A stretch of 52,792 bases of DNA from an uncultured Paludibacter sp. (GTDB taxonomy: Bacteria > Bacteroidota > Bacteroidia > Bacteroidales > Paludibacteraceae). How positions within the stretch are numbered: the first letter of the stretch is position 1; each line of letters opens with the position of its first letter. The stretch lies in NCBI GenBank assembly GCA_937897985.1, contig CALCBD010000022.1:1-52792 (forward strand). Reading direction: 5' to 3'. Below the pieces are notes generated by a model. It searched no databases. It was not told the DNA's origin and saw only the letters and a program-made list of their open reading frames with translations. The translations under genes and the position numbers were made by a program. This document shows positions 24,540-33,643 of the stretch, piece after piece.

Positions 24540-25853
24540 ATGACATTTGAAAAATTAGATCTGATAGAGCCGATCTTAAATGCTCTTCAACACGAAGGTT
24601 ATACCCAACCTACCCCAATCCAGGAAATTTCAATCCCGATTATTCTCAAAGGCCGCGATTTATCGGGCTGTGCTCAAACAGGAACAGGAAAAACAGCCGC
24701 TTTTGCCATTCCTATCCTGCAGCAATTGTATCGCGCCGGAATTACAAAATCAAATCACCGAAAAATTAAAACACTGATAGTCACACCAACACGTGAATTA
24801 GCAATACAGATAGACGAAAGTTTTTCTGCTTACGGGAAGTTTCTGGATATTCGCCATACGGTAATTTTCGGAGGTGTTAATCAAAATCCTCAGGTCAGTG
24901 CGCTTAAAGCCGGGGTCGACATACTGATCGCCACTCCGGGCAGGTTGCTTGATTTACAAAAACAGGGATTTATAAAGCTGAACGATTTGAGCATTTTTGT
25001 ACTTGACGAAGCCGACCGGATGCTTGACATGGGTTTTATACATGATGTAAAAAAAATCATTCAGTTGATACCTGTCAAACGACAATCACTGTTCTTTTCG
25101 GCAACAATGCCCGATTCCATCCAATCGCTTGCCGGCAAAATTTTATCAAATCCCGAAAAGGTTGAAGTCACTCCGGTTTCGTCCACTGCAGCAACAATTC
25201 AACAGGAACTTTACTATGTCGATGCTGCCAACAAAAAAGAATTACTGATTCATTTACTCAATAATAAAGCAATTGAATCAGTGCTGGTATTCACCCGCAC
25301 TAAACATGGTGCCGATAAAATAATGAGAATACTGGTAAAAGCTCACATCAAAGCAGAAGCAATACACGGAAACAAATCGCAAAATGCACGTCAGAATGCA
25401 CTGAAAAATTTCAAAGACCGAACTACCCGTGTACTTGTTGCTACTGATATTGCGGCACGTGGAATTGATATCGACAATCTGCAACTGGTGATTAATTTCG
25501 ACATTCCCAACATTGCCGAAACTTATGTACACCGTATCGGGCGCACCGGAAGAGCCGGTCTGAACGGAAAGGCAATTTCCTTTTGCGACATCGAAGAACG
25601 GGATTACATCCGTGATATTCAAAAATTAATCTCCATTCAGATTCCTGTCGTAACCAATCATCCATTTCCGGCTGAGAACGAAAAAATCAGTATCACAGAA
25701 AAAACAAAACCAAAAACCAAAACTCCATCCCAACCAAAAGAAAAGGGAAAAACCGAATTACAAAATTTAAAAATCAATCGGCCGGTATTGAACAAGCAGA
25801 CTGAAAACAAACCAAAAATTGTATTTCAGAACGGCAGGATAAAAAAGAGCTGA
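24540..25853 (+). CDS. DEAD-box RNA helicase
   Basis: ATP-dependent RNA helicase of 437 residues. The Q motif precedes Walker A AQTGTGKT (residues 45-52); PTRELA, TPGR, DEAD (156-159), SAT, ARGIDI and HRIGRTGR follow in order. The C-terminal 60 residues are Lys/Pro-rich and disordered, a common RNA-binding tail in this group (RhlE-like). Likely roles are ribosome assembly or RNA decay at low temperature. A -7 box TACCTTTG lies at 24465-24472. Which paralogue it is cannot be fixed without comparison. Confidence 0.93.
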   Translation: MTFEKLDLIEPILNALQHEGYTQPTPIQEISIPIILKGRDLSGCAQTGTGKTAAFAIPILQQLYRAGITKSNHRKIKTLIVTPTRELAIQIDESFSAYGKFLDIRHTVIFGGVNQNPQVSALKAGVDILIATPGRLLDLQKQGFIKLNDLSIFVLDEADRMLDMGFIHDVKKIIQLIPVKRQSLFFSATMPDSIQSLAGKILSNPEKVEVTPVSSTAATIQQELYYVDAANKKELLIHLLNNKAIESVLVFTRTKHGADKIMRILVKAHIKAEAIHGNKSQNARQNALKNFKDRTTRVLVATDIAARGIDIDNLQLVINFDIPNIAETYVHRIGRTGRAGLNGKAISFCDIEERDYIRDIQKLISIQIPVVTNHPFPAENEKISITEKTKPKTKTPSQPKEKGKTELQNLKINRPVLNKQTENKPKIVFQNGRIKKS

Positions 25854-25935
25854 TGCAGTCACCATTATTCAACATTAAGCTGTCAAACCACATCGTTACG
25901 TTCGGGTCACAAATAAAATTTCATTCACTTTTCAC

Positions 25936-25966
25936 TTTGTCAGTCAAATAATTATTTGTATCTTTG
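25936..25966 (+). promoter_or_regulatory. Promoter of the rpsF-rpsR-rplI operon
   Basis: TTTG (25936-25939), 19 bases, TATCTTTG (25959-25966). Transcription should start near 25973, about 45 bases before rpsF. A longer rpsF frame from a TTG at 25964 would lie inside the promoter and is rejected. Confidence 0.88.
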
Positions 25967-26017
25967 CAGCGCTTTAATAAAATCAAAAATATAAATTTTA
26001 AAAAGTTAGTAAACAGT

Positions 26018-26368
26018 ATGTTAAATCATTATGAAACCGTTTTCATTTTAACTCCCGTTTTGTCTGATGTTCAGATGAAGGAAGCGGTAGAAAAGTTCAA
26101 AGCCATTTTAACAGAAAATGGTGCGACTATTACAAATGAAGAGAACTGGGGCTTACGCAAATTAGCTTACCCGATTCAGAAAAAATCGACAGGTTTTTAT
26201 TCCCTGTTACAGTTTGATGCAGAGCCATCAGTAATCGCAACACTGGAATTGCAGTTCCGCCGCGATGAACGTGTACTTCGTTTCCTATCATTCCGTTTGG
26301 ATAAATATGCATACGAGTATGCAGAAAAAAGAAAGAATGTTAAATCAAAAGAAGTAAAGGAGAATTAA
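26018..26368 (+). CDS. rpsF: Ribosomal protein bS6
   Basis: Small-subunit protein that pairs with bS18 on the platform. The 116-residue protein begins MLNHYETVFILTPVLSD and shows ENWGLRKLAYPIQKKSTGFY and FRRDERVLRFLSFRLDK, all typical of bS6, with a Lys/Glu-rich tail. The ATG at 26018 was chosen because the promoter -7 box at 25959-25966 rules out the upstream TTG. It has no Shine-Dalgarno sequence (AACAGT before the ATG), in contrast to the two genes that follow. Confidence 0.97.
   Translation: MLNHYETVFILTPVLSDVQMKEAVEKFKAILTENGATITNEENWGLRKLAYPIQKKSTGFYSLLQFDAEPSVIATLELQFRRDERVLRFLSFRLDKYAYEYAEKRKNVKSKEVKEN
26357..26362 (+). promoter_or_regulatory. Strong ribosome binding site of rpsR
   Basis: AAGGAG lies 9 bases before the rpsR ATG and inside the last codons of rpsF. 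Shine-Dalgarno sites this clear are unusual in Bacteroidota. Confidence 0.8.
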
Positions 26369-26371
26369 AAC

Positions 26372-26641
26372 ATGGCAGCTAATAACGGAGATATCAGATA
26401 TCTTACCCCACCATCAGTAGATGTAAAAAAGAAAAAATATTGTCGTTTCAAAAAGAGCGGCATTAAATACATCGATTATAAAGATCCTGAATTTTTGAAA
26501 AAATTCTTGAACGAACAGGGAAAAATTCTTCCTCGTCGCCTTACCGGTACTTCGTTGAAATTTCAACGCAAAGTAGCTCAAGCAGTTAAAAGAGCACGCC
26601 ACATAGCGTTGCTTCCTTATGTAACCGATATGATGAAATAA
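26372..26641 (+). CDS. rpsR: Ribosomal protein bS18
   Basis: The 89-residue protein carries the conserved core KKKKYCRFKKSGIKYIDYKD, FLNEQGKILPRRLTGTS and KFQRKVAQAVKRARHIALLP. It binds bS6 on the small-subunit platform, close to the 3' end of 16S rRNA. It starts 3 bases after the rpsF stop, so the two are translationally close. In Bacteroidota ribosomes bS18, bS6 and bS21 form the pocket that hides the anti-Shine-Dalgarno tail, which makes its own strong ribosome binding site noteworthy. Confidence 0.98.
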   Translation: MAANNGDIRYLTPPSVDVKKKKYCRFKKSGIKYIDYKDPEFLKKFLNEQGKILPRRLTGTSLKFQRKVAQAVKRARHIALLPYVTDMMK

Positions 26642-26646
26642 AAAAC

Positions 26647-26652
26647 AGGAGG
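26647..26652 (+). promoter_or_regulatory. Perfect ribosome binding site of rplI
   Basis: AGGAGG, the full Shine-Dalgarno core, lies 7 bases before the rplI ATG. It stands out because most genes in this window have none. Confidence 0.85.
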
Positions 26653-26659
26653 AAAAAGT

Positions 26660-27103
26660 ATGGAAATTATTTTGAAAGAAGATGTAATCAATGTTGGTTA
26701 CAAAGGCGATATAGTTAAGGTTAAAGATGGTTACGGACGTAACTTCCTTATTCCTACAAAAAAAGCTGTTCTGGCTACGGATTCGGCAAAAAAAATGCTG
26801 GCTGAAGATTTGAAACAGCGTGCTCACAAACTGGAACGTATCAAAAACGAAGCCCTCGAACTGGCTGAAAAACTGAAAGACCTCACTTTGACTGTTGGTG
26901 CAAAAACCAGTAGTACAGGTAAAATTTTCGGAGCGGTAGGTCCAATTCAGATTGCCGACGCTTTTGAAAAAGCAGGTTTCGTTGTTGATCGCAAAGTGAT
27001 TGTACTGAAAGAGCCTGTAAAAGAAATCGGTTCTTACAAAGCTACCTTAAAACTACACAAGGAAGTTTCTCTCGAAGTTGCTTTCGAAGTAGTTGCTGAG
27101 TAA
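26660..27103 (+). CDS. rplI: Ribosomal protein bL9
   Basis: The 147-residue large-subunit protein starts MEIILKEDVINVGYKGDIVKVKDGYGRNFL, the bL9 N-terminal domain (split here as one known block of the family), followed by the long connecting helix (residues 45-75) and the C-terminal domain with TGKIFGAVGPIQIADAF. It is the last gene of the rpsF-rpsR-rplI operon, 18 bases after rpsR, and is followed by a strong terminator at 27130-27162. Confidence 0.97.
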   Translation: MEIILKEDVINVGYKGDIVKVKDGYGRNFLIPTKKAVLATDSAKKMLAEDLKQRAHKLERIKNEALELAEKLKDLTLTVGAKTSSTGKIFGAVGPIQIADAFEKAGFVVDRKVIVLKEPVKEIGSYKATLKLHKEVSLEVAFEVVAE

Positions 27104-27129
27104 GTTTATCAGCATTTTTTAAATAGTAC

Positions 27130-27162
27130 AAACCGGTGTCCTGACGTTCAGAACACCGGTTT
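27130..27162 (+). terminator. Terminator of the rpsF-rpsR-rplI operon
   Basis: AAACCGGTGT (27130-27139) pairs with ACACCGGTTT (27153-27162), with a small inner CTGA/TCAG stem in the loop; a T-tract follows. Confidence 0.93.
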
Positions 27163-27324
27163 TTTTATTTGTTTTTTTCGGACTTTTGATCGAATTTATT
27201 GTAATTACCGACCCAGGGTAAGTCAAAAAAAGTTACCTTTGTATGAAAATGGAACCGGCTTAATAATTTAGGCCAAATTCCTGATATTCAATATATAAAT
27301 CTCAACAATTTAAAATGTAATTTT

Positions 27325-27765
27325 ATGCACAACTGGTTTGAATGTAAAGTGAAATACGAAAAAACAGCCGATGATGGAAAGATTGTAAAGGTAACAGAAG
27401 CCTATCTGATTGATGCTCTTACTTTTACCGAAGCAGAAGAAAGAACGATAGAAGAAATGAAACCCTTTATCAGCGGCGAATTTGAAGTATCGAACATCAA
27501 ACGTACAAGAATCAGCGAAATGTTTTTCAACGAAAACGGAGACAAATGGTATCGTTCAAAGGTTAATTTTATAACCATCGATGAGGAAAAAGCTATCGAA
27601 AAACGTGTCGGACAGACCATGATGGTACAGGCATCGGACGTGAAAGATGCGCTGAACGGTATTATCGAAGGGATGAAAGGTACACTGGCTGATTACGAGA
27701 TTGCTTCAATTACCGAAACGCTGATAATGGATGTCTTCAGGTATGTGAAAGACGCTGCAAATTAA
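27325..27765 (+). CDS. DUF4494 protein
   Basis: A soluble protein of 146 residues with no signal peptide, starting MHNWFECKVKYEKTADDGK. The pattern (TEAYLIDALTFTEAEERTIEEM, then NGDKWYRSKVNFITIDEE in parts) fits DUF4494, a family restricted to Bacteroidota and of unknown function. It is followed 70 bases downstream by the YggS-type PLP protein on the same strand, an arrangement I recall from other Bacteroidales, so a shared transcript is plausible. A -7 box TACCTTTG lies at 27234-27241. No function is proposed. Confidence 0.85.
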   Translation: MHNWFECKVKYEKTADDGKIVKVTEAYLIDALTFTEAEERTIEEMKPFISGEFEVSNIKRTRISEMFFNENGDKWYRSKVNFITIDEEKAIEKRVGQTMMVQASDVKDALNGIIEGMKGTLADYEIASITETLIMDVFRYVKDAAN

Positions 27766-27835
27766 GCTGTTTGCATTTTGACCCATCAATATAAATCATA
27801 ATTTATTCATACACAGAACTGTAAAGAGCAGAATT

Positions 27836-28504
27836 ATGTCCATCACACAAAATATAATGTCAATCCGGAATCAAATTCCCGGCGAAGTTCAGTTGGTTTG
27901 TGTTTCAAAGTTTCATCCAGATGAATCAATCCTTGAGGCTTACTCTGCCGGCGAAAGATTATTCGGTGAAAGTAAAGTGCAGGAAATGTGTGGAAAATAT
28001 GAACGTCTGCCCAAAGACATCCACTGGCATTTTATAGGTCATTTACAAAGCAACAAAATTAAACAAATCATACCTTTTGTTGCACTCATTCATGGTGTCG
28101 ACTCGGTTAAATTGCTTACAGAAATCAATCATCAGGCACAGAAACTGAATATAATGGTAAATTGTTTACTGCAGGTCCACATAGCGCAGGAAGAAACGAA
28201 GTTCGGTTTTAGTGCCGCTGAACTGAAAGCATGGTTAGCAACCAATGAATGGCAAACACTTCAGAATGTGAACCTTTGCGGATTGATGGGAATGGCTACT
28301 TTTACCGGCAACAGGTCGGTGGTAGCAAATGAATTTGATTCACTGAAACAATTGTTCGATGAATTAAAGAGCAGCTGTTTCGTTGATCAACCGTTTTTTA
28401 ACACGATATCGATGGGAATGTCCGACGATTTCCCGATTGCCATAGCCTGCGGGAGCACCATGGTAAGAGTTGGCAGCTCAATTTTCGGAACGAGGGTTTA
28501 TTGA
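27836..28504 (+). CDS. PLP homeostasis protein, YggS/PROSC family
   Basis: Single-domain alanine-racemase-fold protein of 222 residues that binds pyridoxal phosphate and balances vitamin B6 and amino acid pools without known enzyme activity. Lys25 in CVSKFHP is the PLP-binding residue. FGESKVQE, HWHFIGHLQSNKIK, SMGMSDDFPIAI and VRVGSSIFGTR are all family signatures. The length is typical. It lies between DUF4494 and a sirtuin gene (66-base gap), all on the plus strand. Confidence 0.95.
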   Translation: MSITQNIMSIRNQIPGEVQLVCVSKFHPDESILEAYSAGERLFGESKVQEMCGKYERLPKDIHWHFIGHLQSNKIKQIIPFVALIHGVDSVKLLTEINHQAQKLNIMVNCLLQVHIAQEETKFGFSAAELKAWLATNEWQTLQNVNLCGLMGMATFTGNRSVVANEFDSLKQLFDELKSSCFVDQPFFNTISMGMSDDFPIAIACGSTMVRVGSSIFGTRVY

Positions 28505-28569
28505 TACATTATTTTCACCAACACAGCAGACTTTTTTAATTTAATTACAATATATTCGATAAGTCAGAA

Positions 28570-29256
28570 ATGAAAAAACTTGTTGTACTGACCGGAGCCG
28601 GAATGTCGGCCGAAAGCGGAATTTCTACTTTTCGCGATTCGGGAGGACTCTGGGAAAAACATAGAATTGAAGATGTTGCCACACCCGAAGCCTGGGAAAG
28701 AAACCCGCAGCTTGTACATCAGTTTTACAACGAACGCCGGAAACAATTGCTCAAAGCATCGCCTAACGAAGGACATAAAGGGCTGGCCGGTCTTGAAAAG
28801 TTCTTCGACGTAAAAATCATCACTCAAAATGTTGATAATCTGCACGAACGTGCAGGAAGTTCATGGGTTTTACATTTACATGGAAGTTTAATGCAAATGC
28901 GTTCGACCGGTCCCGGCAGAGAAATTTATGATGTACGACCCGAAAAAACTGAATATTTTGAAGGTGATTTATGCCCCAAAGGTTATCCCATTCGTCCTCA
29001 CATTGTTTGGTTCGGCGAAGAAGTACCTGATATTGCTTATGCAATTGAAATCGTTAGTGAAGCCGATATTCTGGTAATCATCGGTAGTTCGCTGAAAGTA
29101 TATCCGGCTGCAGGTTTATTAAATTATGCCGGAAAGGGCATTCCTGTCTATCTTATCGACCCGAATGAAGTTGATGTTGACAAAAACCGGGTTCAATTCA
29201 TCTGCAAAGGGGCATCGGAAGGAGTCACCGAATTAAAAAAACTTCTTGGTGTATAA
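28570..29256 (+). CDS. NAD-dependent protein deacylase (sirtuin, CobB/SIRT5-like)
   Basis: Removes acyl groups from lysines using NAD. The 228-residue protein has GAGMSAESGISTFRDSGG (residues 9-26), TQNVDNLH (85-92) and the catalytic His104 in HLHGS. Tyr53 and Arg56 (FYNERRKQL) form the YxxR pocket found in desuccinylase/demalonylase sirtuins. The zinc-binding module is altered: bacterial CobB has four Cys between the catalytic His and the RPHVVWFGE motif, whereas here only one Cys (in DLCPKG) remains before RPHIVWFGE. The fold may be stable without zinc. Convergent with the tolC-type gene. Confidence 0.93.
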   Translation: MKKLVVLTGAGMSAESGISTFRDSGGLWEKHRIEDVATPEAWERNPQLVHQFYNERRKQLLKASPNEGHKGLAGLEKFFDVKIITQNVDNLHERAGSSWVLHLHGSLMQMRSTGPGREIYDVRPEKTEYFEGDLCPKGYPIRPHIVWFGEEVPDIAYAIEIVSEADILVIIGSSLKVYPAAGLLNYAGKGIPVYLIDPNEVDVDKNRVQFICKGASEGVTELKKLLGV

Positions 29257-29278
29257 ACCAATATTACCGATATCCTTC

Positions 29279-30577
29279 TCAAAAAGCAGCTATCAGTTGT
29301 TTCAGTTTCGATTCCGCAATTTTTATATTGTACTCAAAATTGACCAGGCGCGTAAATGACTGAGTAAATGACTCCTGTGCCAAATGAACTTCGAGTGAGG
29401 TAGTCTCACCATGCGATAAGCGGGAAAGACTTATCTGGAGATTTTCTCTTGCAAGTGTGTAGTTTTCACGTTCAATCTTCAGCAATTCATGCTGATTTTC
29501 AAAATCAGTCAATGCATTATCAAGCTCTGTCTTAATTTGGAGTTTCACATTCTCCATCTGATATTGAGCCGACAACAAGTCCAGTTTTGTAGCCGCCACT
29601 TTCCTTTTATTTTCACCTGCGCTAAACAACGGAACGGCAACCGAGCCTCCGATTTGAGGTCCGTAGGTCTGATTTTCAAGGGTACTTCCCACCGAATTCG
29701 ACGACTTTGAAAAATAATAACCGGCTTTAACATTGAGTTTCGGCAAATATCCCGTTTTAATTTCCTTTAATGATAACTTAGCTATATCAATTTGTTTTTG
29801 CGACAAGAGAATGGTTGTATTTTTTATATCGAGCTGTTCGGTCAGTTGTGCTCTGTCTGGAATAAAATTCAGGGGAATAGTATCACTCACTTCATATACA
29901 GTGGAATGGTCCTGCCCTAATAATAAATTCAGATTTTTCTGAGCTGATTTTACATTGAATTGTTGATTGATAGCACTTTCGAGGGCAACATTCAAATCAA
30001 TCTGCGATTGGAGAAGATCAGTTTTAACAAAATAACCGGCATTAAATCCGGTTTTGGTAATTTTCACCCTTTCGCGGTTGTAATTTATCAGTTCATTGAT
30101 TTGTTTCAACTGTTGTTTCTGACGCACCACGTCATAATAAGCGGCAATTACATCGAATTGGGTTTGAAGAACCTTGTCCATGAAGTGCAATTCGCCAAGC
30201 GACTGAATTTCAGACAACTTACTTTTGGTGACAAACATTTTACCGCCATCATAAAGTGTCCAGTTCAGTTCGGCACCTGCGTTTAATGTGGTGGTTGATT
30301 GTGAAGAAAAATCATTCACAGTTCCCGAAGCCAATTTTTGATGTACGTTATTCTGACCTGAGTTCACCGAACCCGACATTTGAATGACAGGTAACATACC
30401 GGCATTACCGGCTGTATTGTTTGTCTTTGAAATATCAGCCTCCGTACGCGAAACCTGAATATCATAATTGTATTTCAGAGCCATGTTGATGGCTTCTTCA
30501 GGACTCAGCTTTATCTGGGCAAAGGCAGTAAAAGCAGTCAGGCAAAATATAATTGTCAATCTTTTTTTCATCAGCAT
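29279..30577 (-). CDS. TolC-family outer-membrane efflux protein
   Basis: Outer-membrane channel of a tripartite pump. The 432-residue protein has a signal peptide (KKRLTIIFCLTAFTAFAQ) and two long coiled-coil repeats (about residues 190-250 and 340-430) in the TolC pattern, e.g. ISLSRLSHGETTSLEVHLAQ. The frame opens at a TTG at 30580; the first ATG is at 30577, and an ATG two codons later (30571) is also plausible. It begins only 7 bases after the RND gene's stop, so it is the third gene of the efflux operon (adaptor, RND, outer-membrane factor). Confidence 0.93.
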   Translation of the reverse strand: MLMKKRLTIIFCLTAFTAFAQIKLSPEEAINMALKYNYDIQVSRTEADISKTNNTAGNAGMLPVIQMSGSVNSGQNNVHQKLASGTVNDFSSQSTTTLNAGAELNWTLYDGGKMFVTKSKLSEIQSLGELHFMDKVLQTQFDVIAAYYDVVRQKQQLKQINELINYNRERVKITKTGFNAGYFVKTDLLQSQIDLNVALESAINQQFNVKSAQKNLNLLLGQDHSTVYEVSDTIPLNFIPDRAQLTEQLDIKNTTILLSQKQIDIAKLSLKEIKTGYLPKLNVKAGYYFSKSSNSVGSTLENQTYGPQIGGSVAVPLFSAGENKRKVAATKLDLLSAQYQMENVKLQIKTELDNALTDFENQHELLKIERENYTLARENLQISLSRLSHGETTSLEVHLAQESFTQSFTRLVNFEYNIKIAESKLKQLIAAF

Positions 30578-30584
30578 CAATATT

Positions 30585-33500
30585 TTAAATTACATGTTCA
30601 CCTCTGTTTTTGGGCGATAAAAATACATAAGTCACCGGAATGACAAAAAGTGTAAGCATCAACGAAAAAAGCAGTCCGCCAACTACCACAATTCCAAGGG
30701 GAATGCGGCTGGTGGAACCTGCACCAAGTGCCAATGCAATTGGTAATGCACCAAAGATTGTTGCCAGCGAAGTCATTAAAATAGGCCGGAAACGAGCTGA
30801 AGCAGCTTCGAAAGCAGCCACTTTTTTGTTCATACCGAGTTTACGCTTCTGATTGGCAAATTCAACAATCAGAATACCGTTTTTGGTAACGATACCAATA
30901 AGCAGGATCATTCCTATTTCCGAAAAAATATTCAGAGTTTGTCCAAAAATCCATAACGAAAGCAATGCTCCGGCAATGGCCAAAGGTACGGTTATCATGA
31001 TAATAAACGGATCGATGAAACTTTCGAATTGAGCGGCTAAAATCAGATAAATCAGTAATAATGCAAGGATTAAGGCAAAAGAGATATTGGAACTGCTCTC
31101 TGCAAAATCTCTCGAAGGGCCCGAAAGTGCAGTGTTGTAAGAATCATCAAGCAGTTTACCGGCAATTCGTTGCATCTCTTTTATTCCATCACCCAATGTT
31201 TTACCGTTGGCCAGATTAGCTGATACAGTGGCCGATTTGTAGCGGTTGTAATGATAAATCGAAGGTGGATTACTACTCTCCCTGATATCGATTAAATTAT
31301 CCAACTGAATCATTTTCCCGTTTGACGACCTCACATAAAGCGAAGAGATATTGGCAGGCGTACTTCTGTCTTCACGAGCCACCTGACCGATGATGTAATA
31401 TTGCTTATTATTCATCAGAAAATAACCATACCTGCTTCCGCTCATGGCTAAATCGAGCGTATTCGAAACATCTTTCTCGTTCACACCGAGCGTGTTGGCT
31501 TTCAAACGGTCGACAGTAATATTCAGTTCGGGCTTGTTAAATTTCAAATCCACATCAACATTGCTGAAAACCGGGCTATTCTGAGCTTCATCCAGAAATT
31601 CAGGAAGGACTTTGCGGATTTTTTCAAAATCAAGATTTTGCAACACAAACTGCACAGGTAAGCCTCTCGACGATGAAGTGGCAATAGTTGGTTCCTGACT
31701 TGCGATGACACGGGCTTCGGGTATGGTTCGGTAAATTTTTGTCAGTTTCTCGTAAATTTTTTGCTGACTTACCTTGCGTTGGTCGGGTTCAGAAAGGAAA
31801 GTAATGATGAACCCTGAATTAACACTTGCATTAGAACCACCGCCGTAACGTGCCAATACATATTTTGCCTGTGGTATGGAATCCATACTTATTTTTGCCA
31901 CATTATCCAGAATGTGCTGAGTGCTGCTGTATTCCATTCCTTCGGGCGCAGTTACTGAAGTTCGTACATAGCTGTGATCCTCAAGCGGTGCTAATTCCGA
32001 TTGCAAAGTTCTGAAAAGTGATACAATCAATAAAATACAAAAAAGAAGAATCGTAACTGAAACCCATTTATTCCTGAAGAAAAATGCAAGATAGCGACGA
32101 TATTTTTTCTCCATTCCCGTAAAGAACGGTTCACTTGCTGTGTAAAACCGGGAATGGTGGGTGGCAGAACCTCCAAGTAACACATTCAAAACCGGTGTAA
32201 GAGTGAGCGAAACGAAAGCTGAAATTAATACCGCCGAAGCAACGACAATTCCGAATTCGCGAAACAACCGACCGGTGAATCCTTCGAGAAAAATCACAGG
32301 AATAAATACGATGGCTAAAGTCAGTGAAGTGGAAATTACAGCAAAGAAAATTTCGCGGGTTCCTTCGAATGCTGCCTGCCATTTGTCCATCCCGCGTTCG
32401 ATGCGCTTAAATATATTTTCAGTGACCACAATTCCGTCATCGACCACCAGACCCGTGGCCAGCACTATACCCAACAAAGTGAGCACATTGATTGAAAATC
32501 CGAACAAATACATGATAAAAAATGTACCTATAAGCGATACCGGAATATCAATCAGCGGCCGGAGTGCAATAATCCAGTTTCGGAAGAAAAGGAAAATGAT
32601 TAATACCACCAAACTGATAGCAATAAGCAAGGTTTCAATCACATCGCGAACCGATTGACGTACAAAAACAGATTTGTCACGGCTGATATTTATTTCCATC
32701 CCCTTGGGCATAATTTCTTTGATCTGAACCATTCGTTTGTAAAATTCATCAGCAATCTGTATATCGTTTGCCCCGGGAAGCGGAATAATTGCAAGCATGA
32801 CACCAGTGTTGCCGTTTATTGTTGCTCCCGATTCGTCGTTCTGAGGTCCGAGAGTGGCTTCACCCACATCACTGAATTTAACTATCTGATTGTCAGTTTG
32901 CTTTATAATCATATTATTGAAATCATCCTCGGTGGTAAGCCGTCCCCGTGTTTTGATAATCAATTCAGTTTTGTCGCCACGGATTTTACCACCGGGCATT
33001 TCAATATTCTCTTTTGCAAGCGCAGCATCAATATCGGCTGCAGTTAACTGATAAGCGGCAAGTTTCTCCGGATTCATCCAAAGTCGCATAGCGGGTTTTT
33101 GCTGTCCGTAAATGGTGATTGAACTTACGCCCGGAATGGTTTGTAATCGTTCCTTTAATACATTTTCGGCATAATCACTCAGTTCGAGGGCATTCATCAG
33201 GCTGCTTTGTACAGCCACCATAATGATGGGTTCACTGTTGGCATCGGCTTTAGTTACTGTAGGTTGGGCATCAATGTCCTGTGGCAGACTTCTCATTGCC
33301 TGCGAAACTTTATCGCGCACGTCATTGGCAGCTTTTTCGAGGTCGGCACCCAGATTAAATTCTACTGTGATTGAGCTTGTGCCTACTGCCGAATTGGAAG
33401 TGATTGATTTTACGCCTTCAATTCCGTTGATTGTTTTTTCGAGAGGTTCAGTGATTTGCGATTCAATAATTTCAGCATTGGCACCTGTGTAAGAAGTCTG

Positions 33501-33641
33501 CACCGTAATCACAGGAGGGTCGATGGCCGGATACAGTCGCACCCCCAGGAAGTTAAAACCAACCACACCCATTAGTATGATAATCAGGCTCAACACCATC
33601 GACCCAACGGGACGTTTCAAAGCAATATCTGAAATGGTCAT
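30585..33641 (-). CDS. RND-family multidrug efflux transporter (AcrB/HAE1 type)
   Basis: Proton-driven inner-membrane pump of 1018 residues. The N-terminus MTISDIALKRPVGSMVLSLI is typical. The transmembrane helix 4 proton-relay pair is Asp401-Asp402 (LATGLVVDDGIVVTENIF). Two large periplasmic loops and twelve membrane segments follow the usual layout, and the second half shows the AQFESFIDPFIIMITVPLA segment. It lies 2 bases from the adaptor gene and 7 from the tolC-type gene, giving a compact operon. No regulator is adjacent, so the cargo and inducer are unknown. The first strand order fits HAE1 (drugs, bile acids) rather than heavy metal pumps. Confidence 0.96.
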   Translation of the reverse strand: MTISDIALKRPVGSMVLSLIIILMGVVGFNFLGVRLYPAIDPPVITVQTSYTGANAEIIESQITEPLEKTINGIEGVKSITSNSAVGTSSITVEFNLGADLEKAANDVRDKVSQAMRSLPQDIDAQPTVTKADANSEPIIMVAVQSSLMNALELSDYAENVLKERLQTIPGVSSITIYGQQKPAMRLWMNPEKLAAYQLTAADIDAALAKENIEMPGGKIRGDKTELIIKTRGRLTTEDDFNNMIIKQTDNQIVKFSDVGEATLGPQNDESGATINGNTGVMLAIIPLPGANDIQIADEFYKRMVQIKEIMPKGMEINISRDKSVFVRQSVRDVIETLLIAISLVVLIIFLFFRNWIIALRPLIDIPVSLIGTFFIMYLFGFSINVLTLLGIVLATGLVVDDGIVVTENIFKRIERGMDKWQAAFEGTREIFFAVISTSLTLAIVFIPVIFLEGFTGRLFREFGIVVASAVLISAFVSLTLTPVLNVLLGGSATHHSRFYTASEPFFTGMEKKYRRYLAFFFRNKWVSVTILLFCILLIVSLFRTLQSELAPLEDHSYVRTSVTAPEGMEYSSTQHILDNVAKISMDSIPQAKYVLARYGGGSNASVNSGFIITFLSEPDQRKVSQQKIYEKLTKIYRTIPEARVIASQEPTIATSSSRGLPVQFVLQNLDFEKIRKVLPEFLDEAQNSPVFSNVDVDLKFNKPELNITVDRLKANTLGVNEKDVSNTLDLAMSGSRYGYFLMNNKQYYIIGQVAREDRSTPANISSLYVRSSNGKMIQLDNLIDIRESSNPPSIYHYNRYKSATVSANLANGKTLGDGIKEMQRIAGKLLDDSYNTALSGPSRDFAESSSNISFALILALLLIYLILAAQFESFIDPFIIMITVPLAIAGALLSLWIFGQTLNIFSEIGMILLIGIVTKNGILIVEFANQKRKLGMNKKVAAFEAASARFRPILMTSLATIFGALPIALALGAGSTSRIPLGIVVVGGLLFSLMLTLFVIPVTYVFLSPKNRGEHVI

Positions 33642-33643
33642 AA

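Noticed and set aside
25964..26017. Longer rpsF start at a TTG (25964)
   Set aside because: The codon is inside the -7 promoter box; bS6 begins normally at 26018.
32161..32658. 165-residue plus-strand ORF inside the RND gene
   Set aside because: It is antisense to a well-conserved transporter segment; its Ser/Thr/Ile-rich composition is that of a shadow frame.
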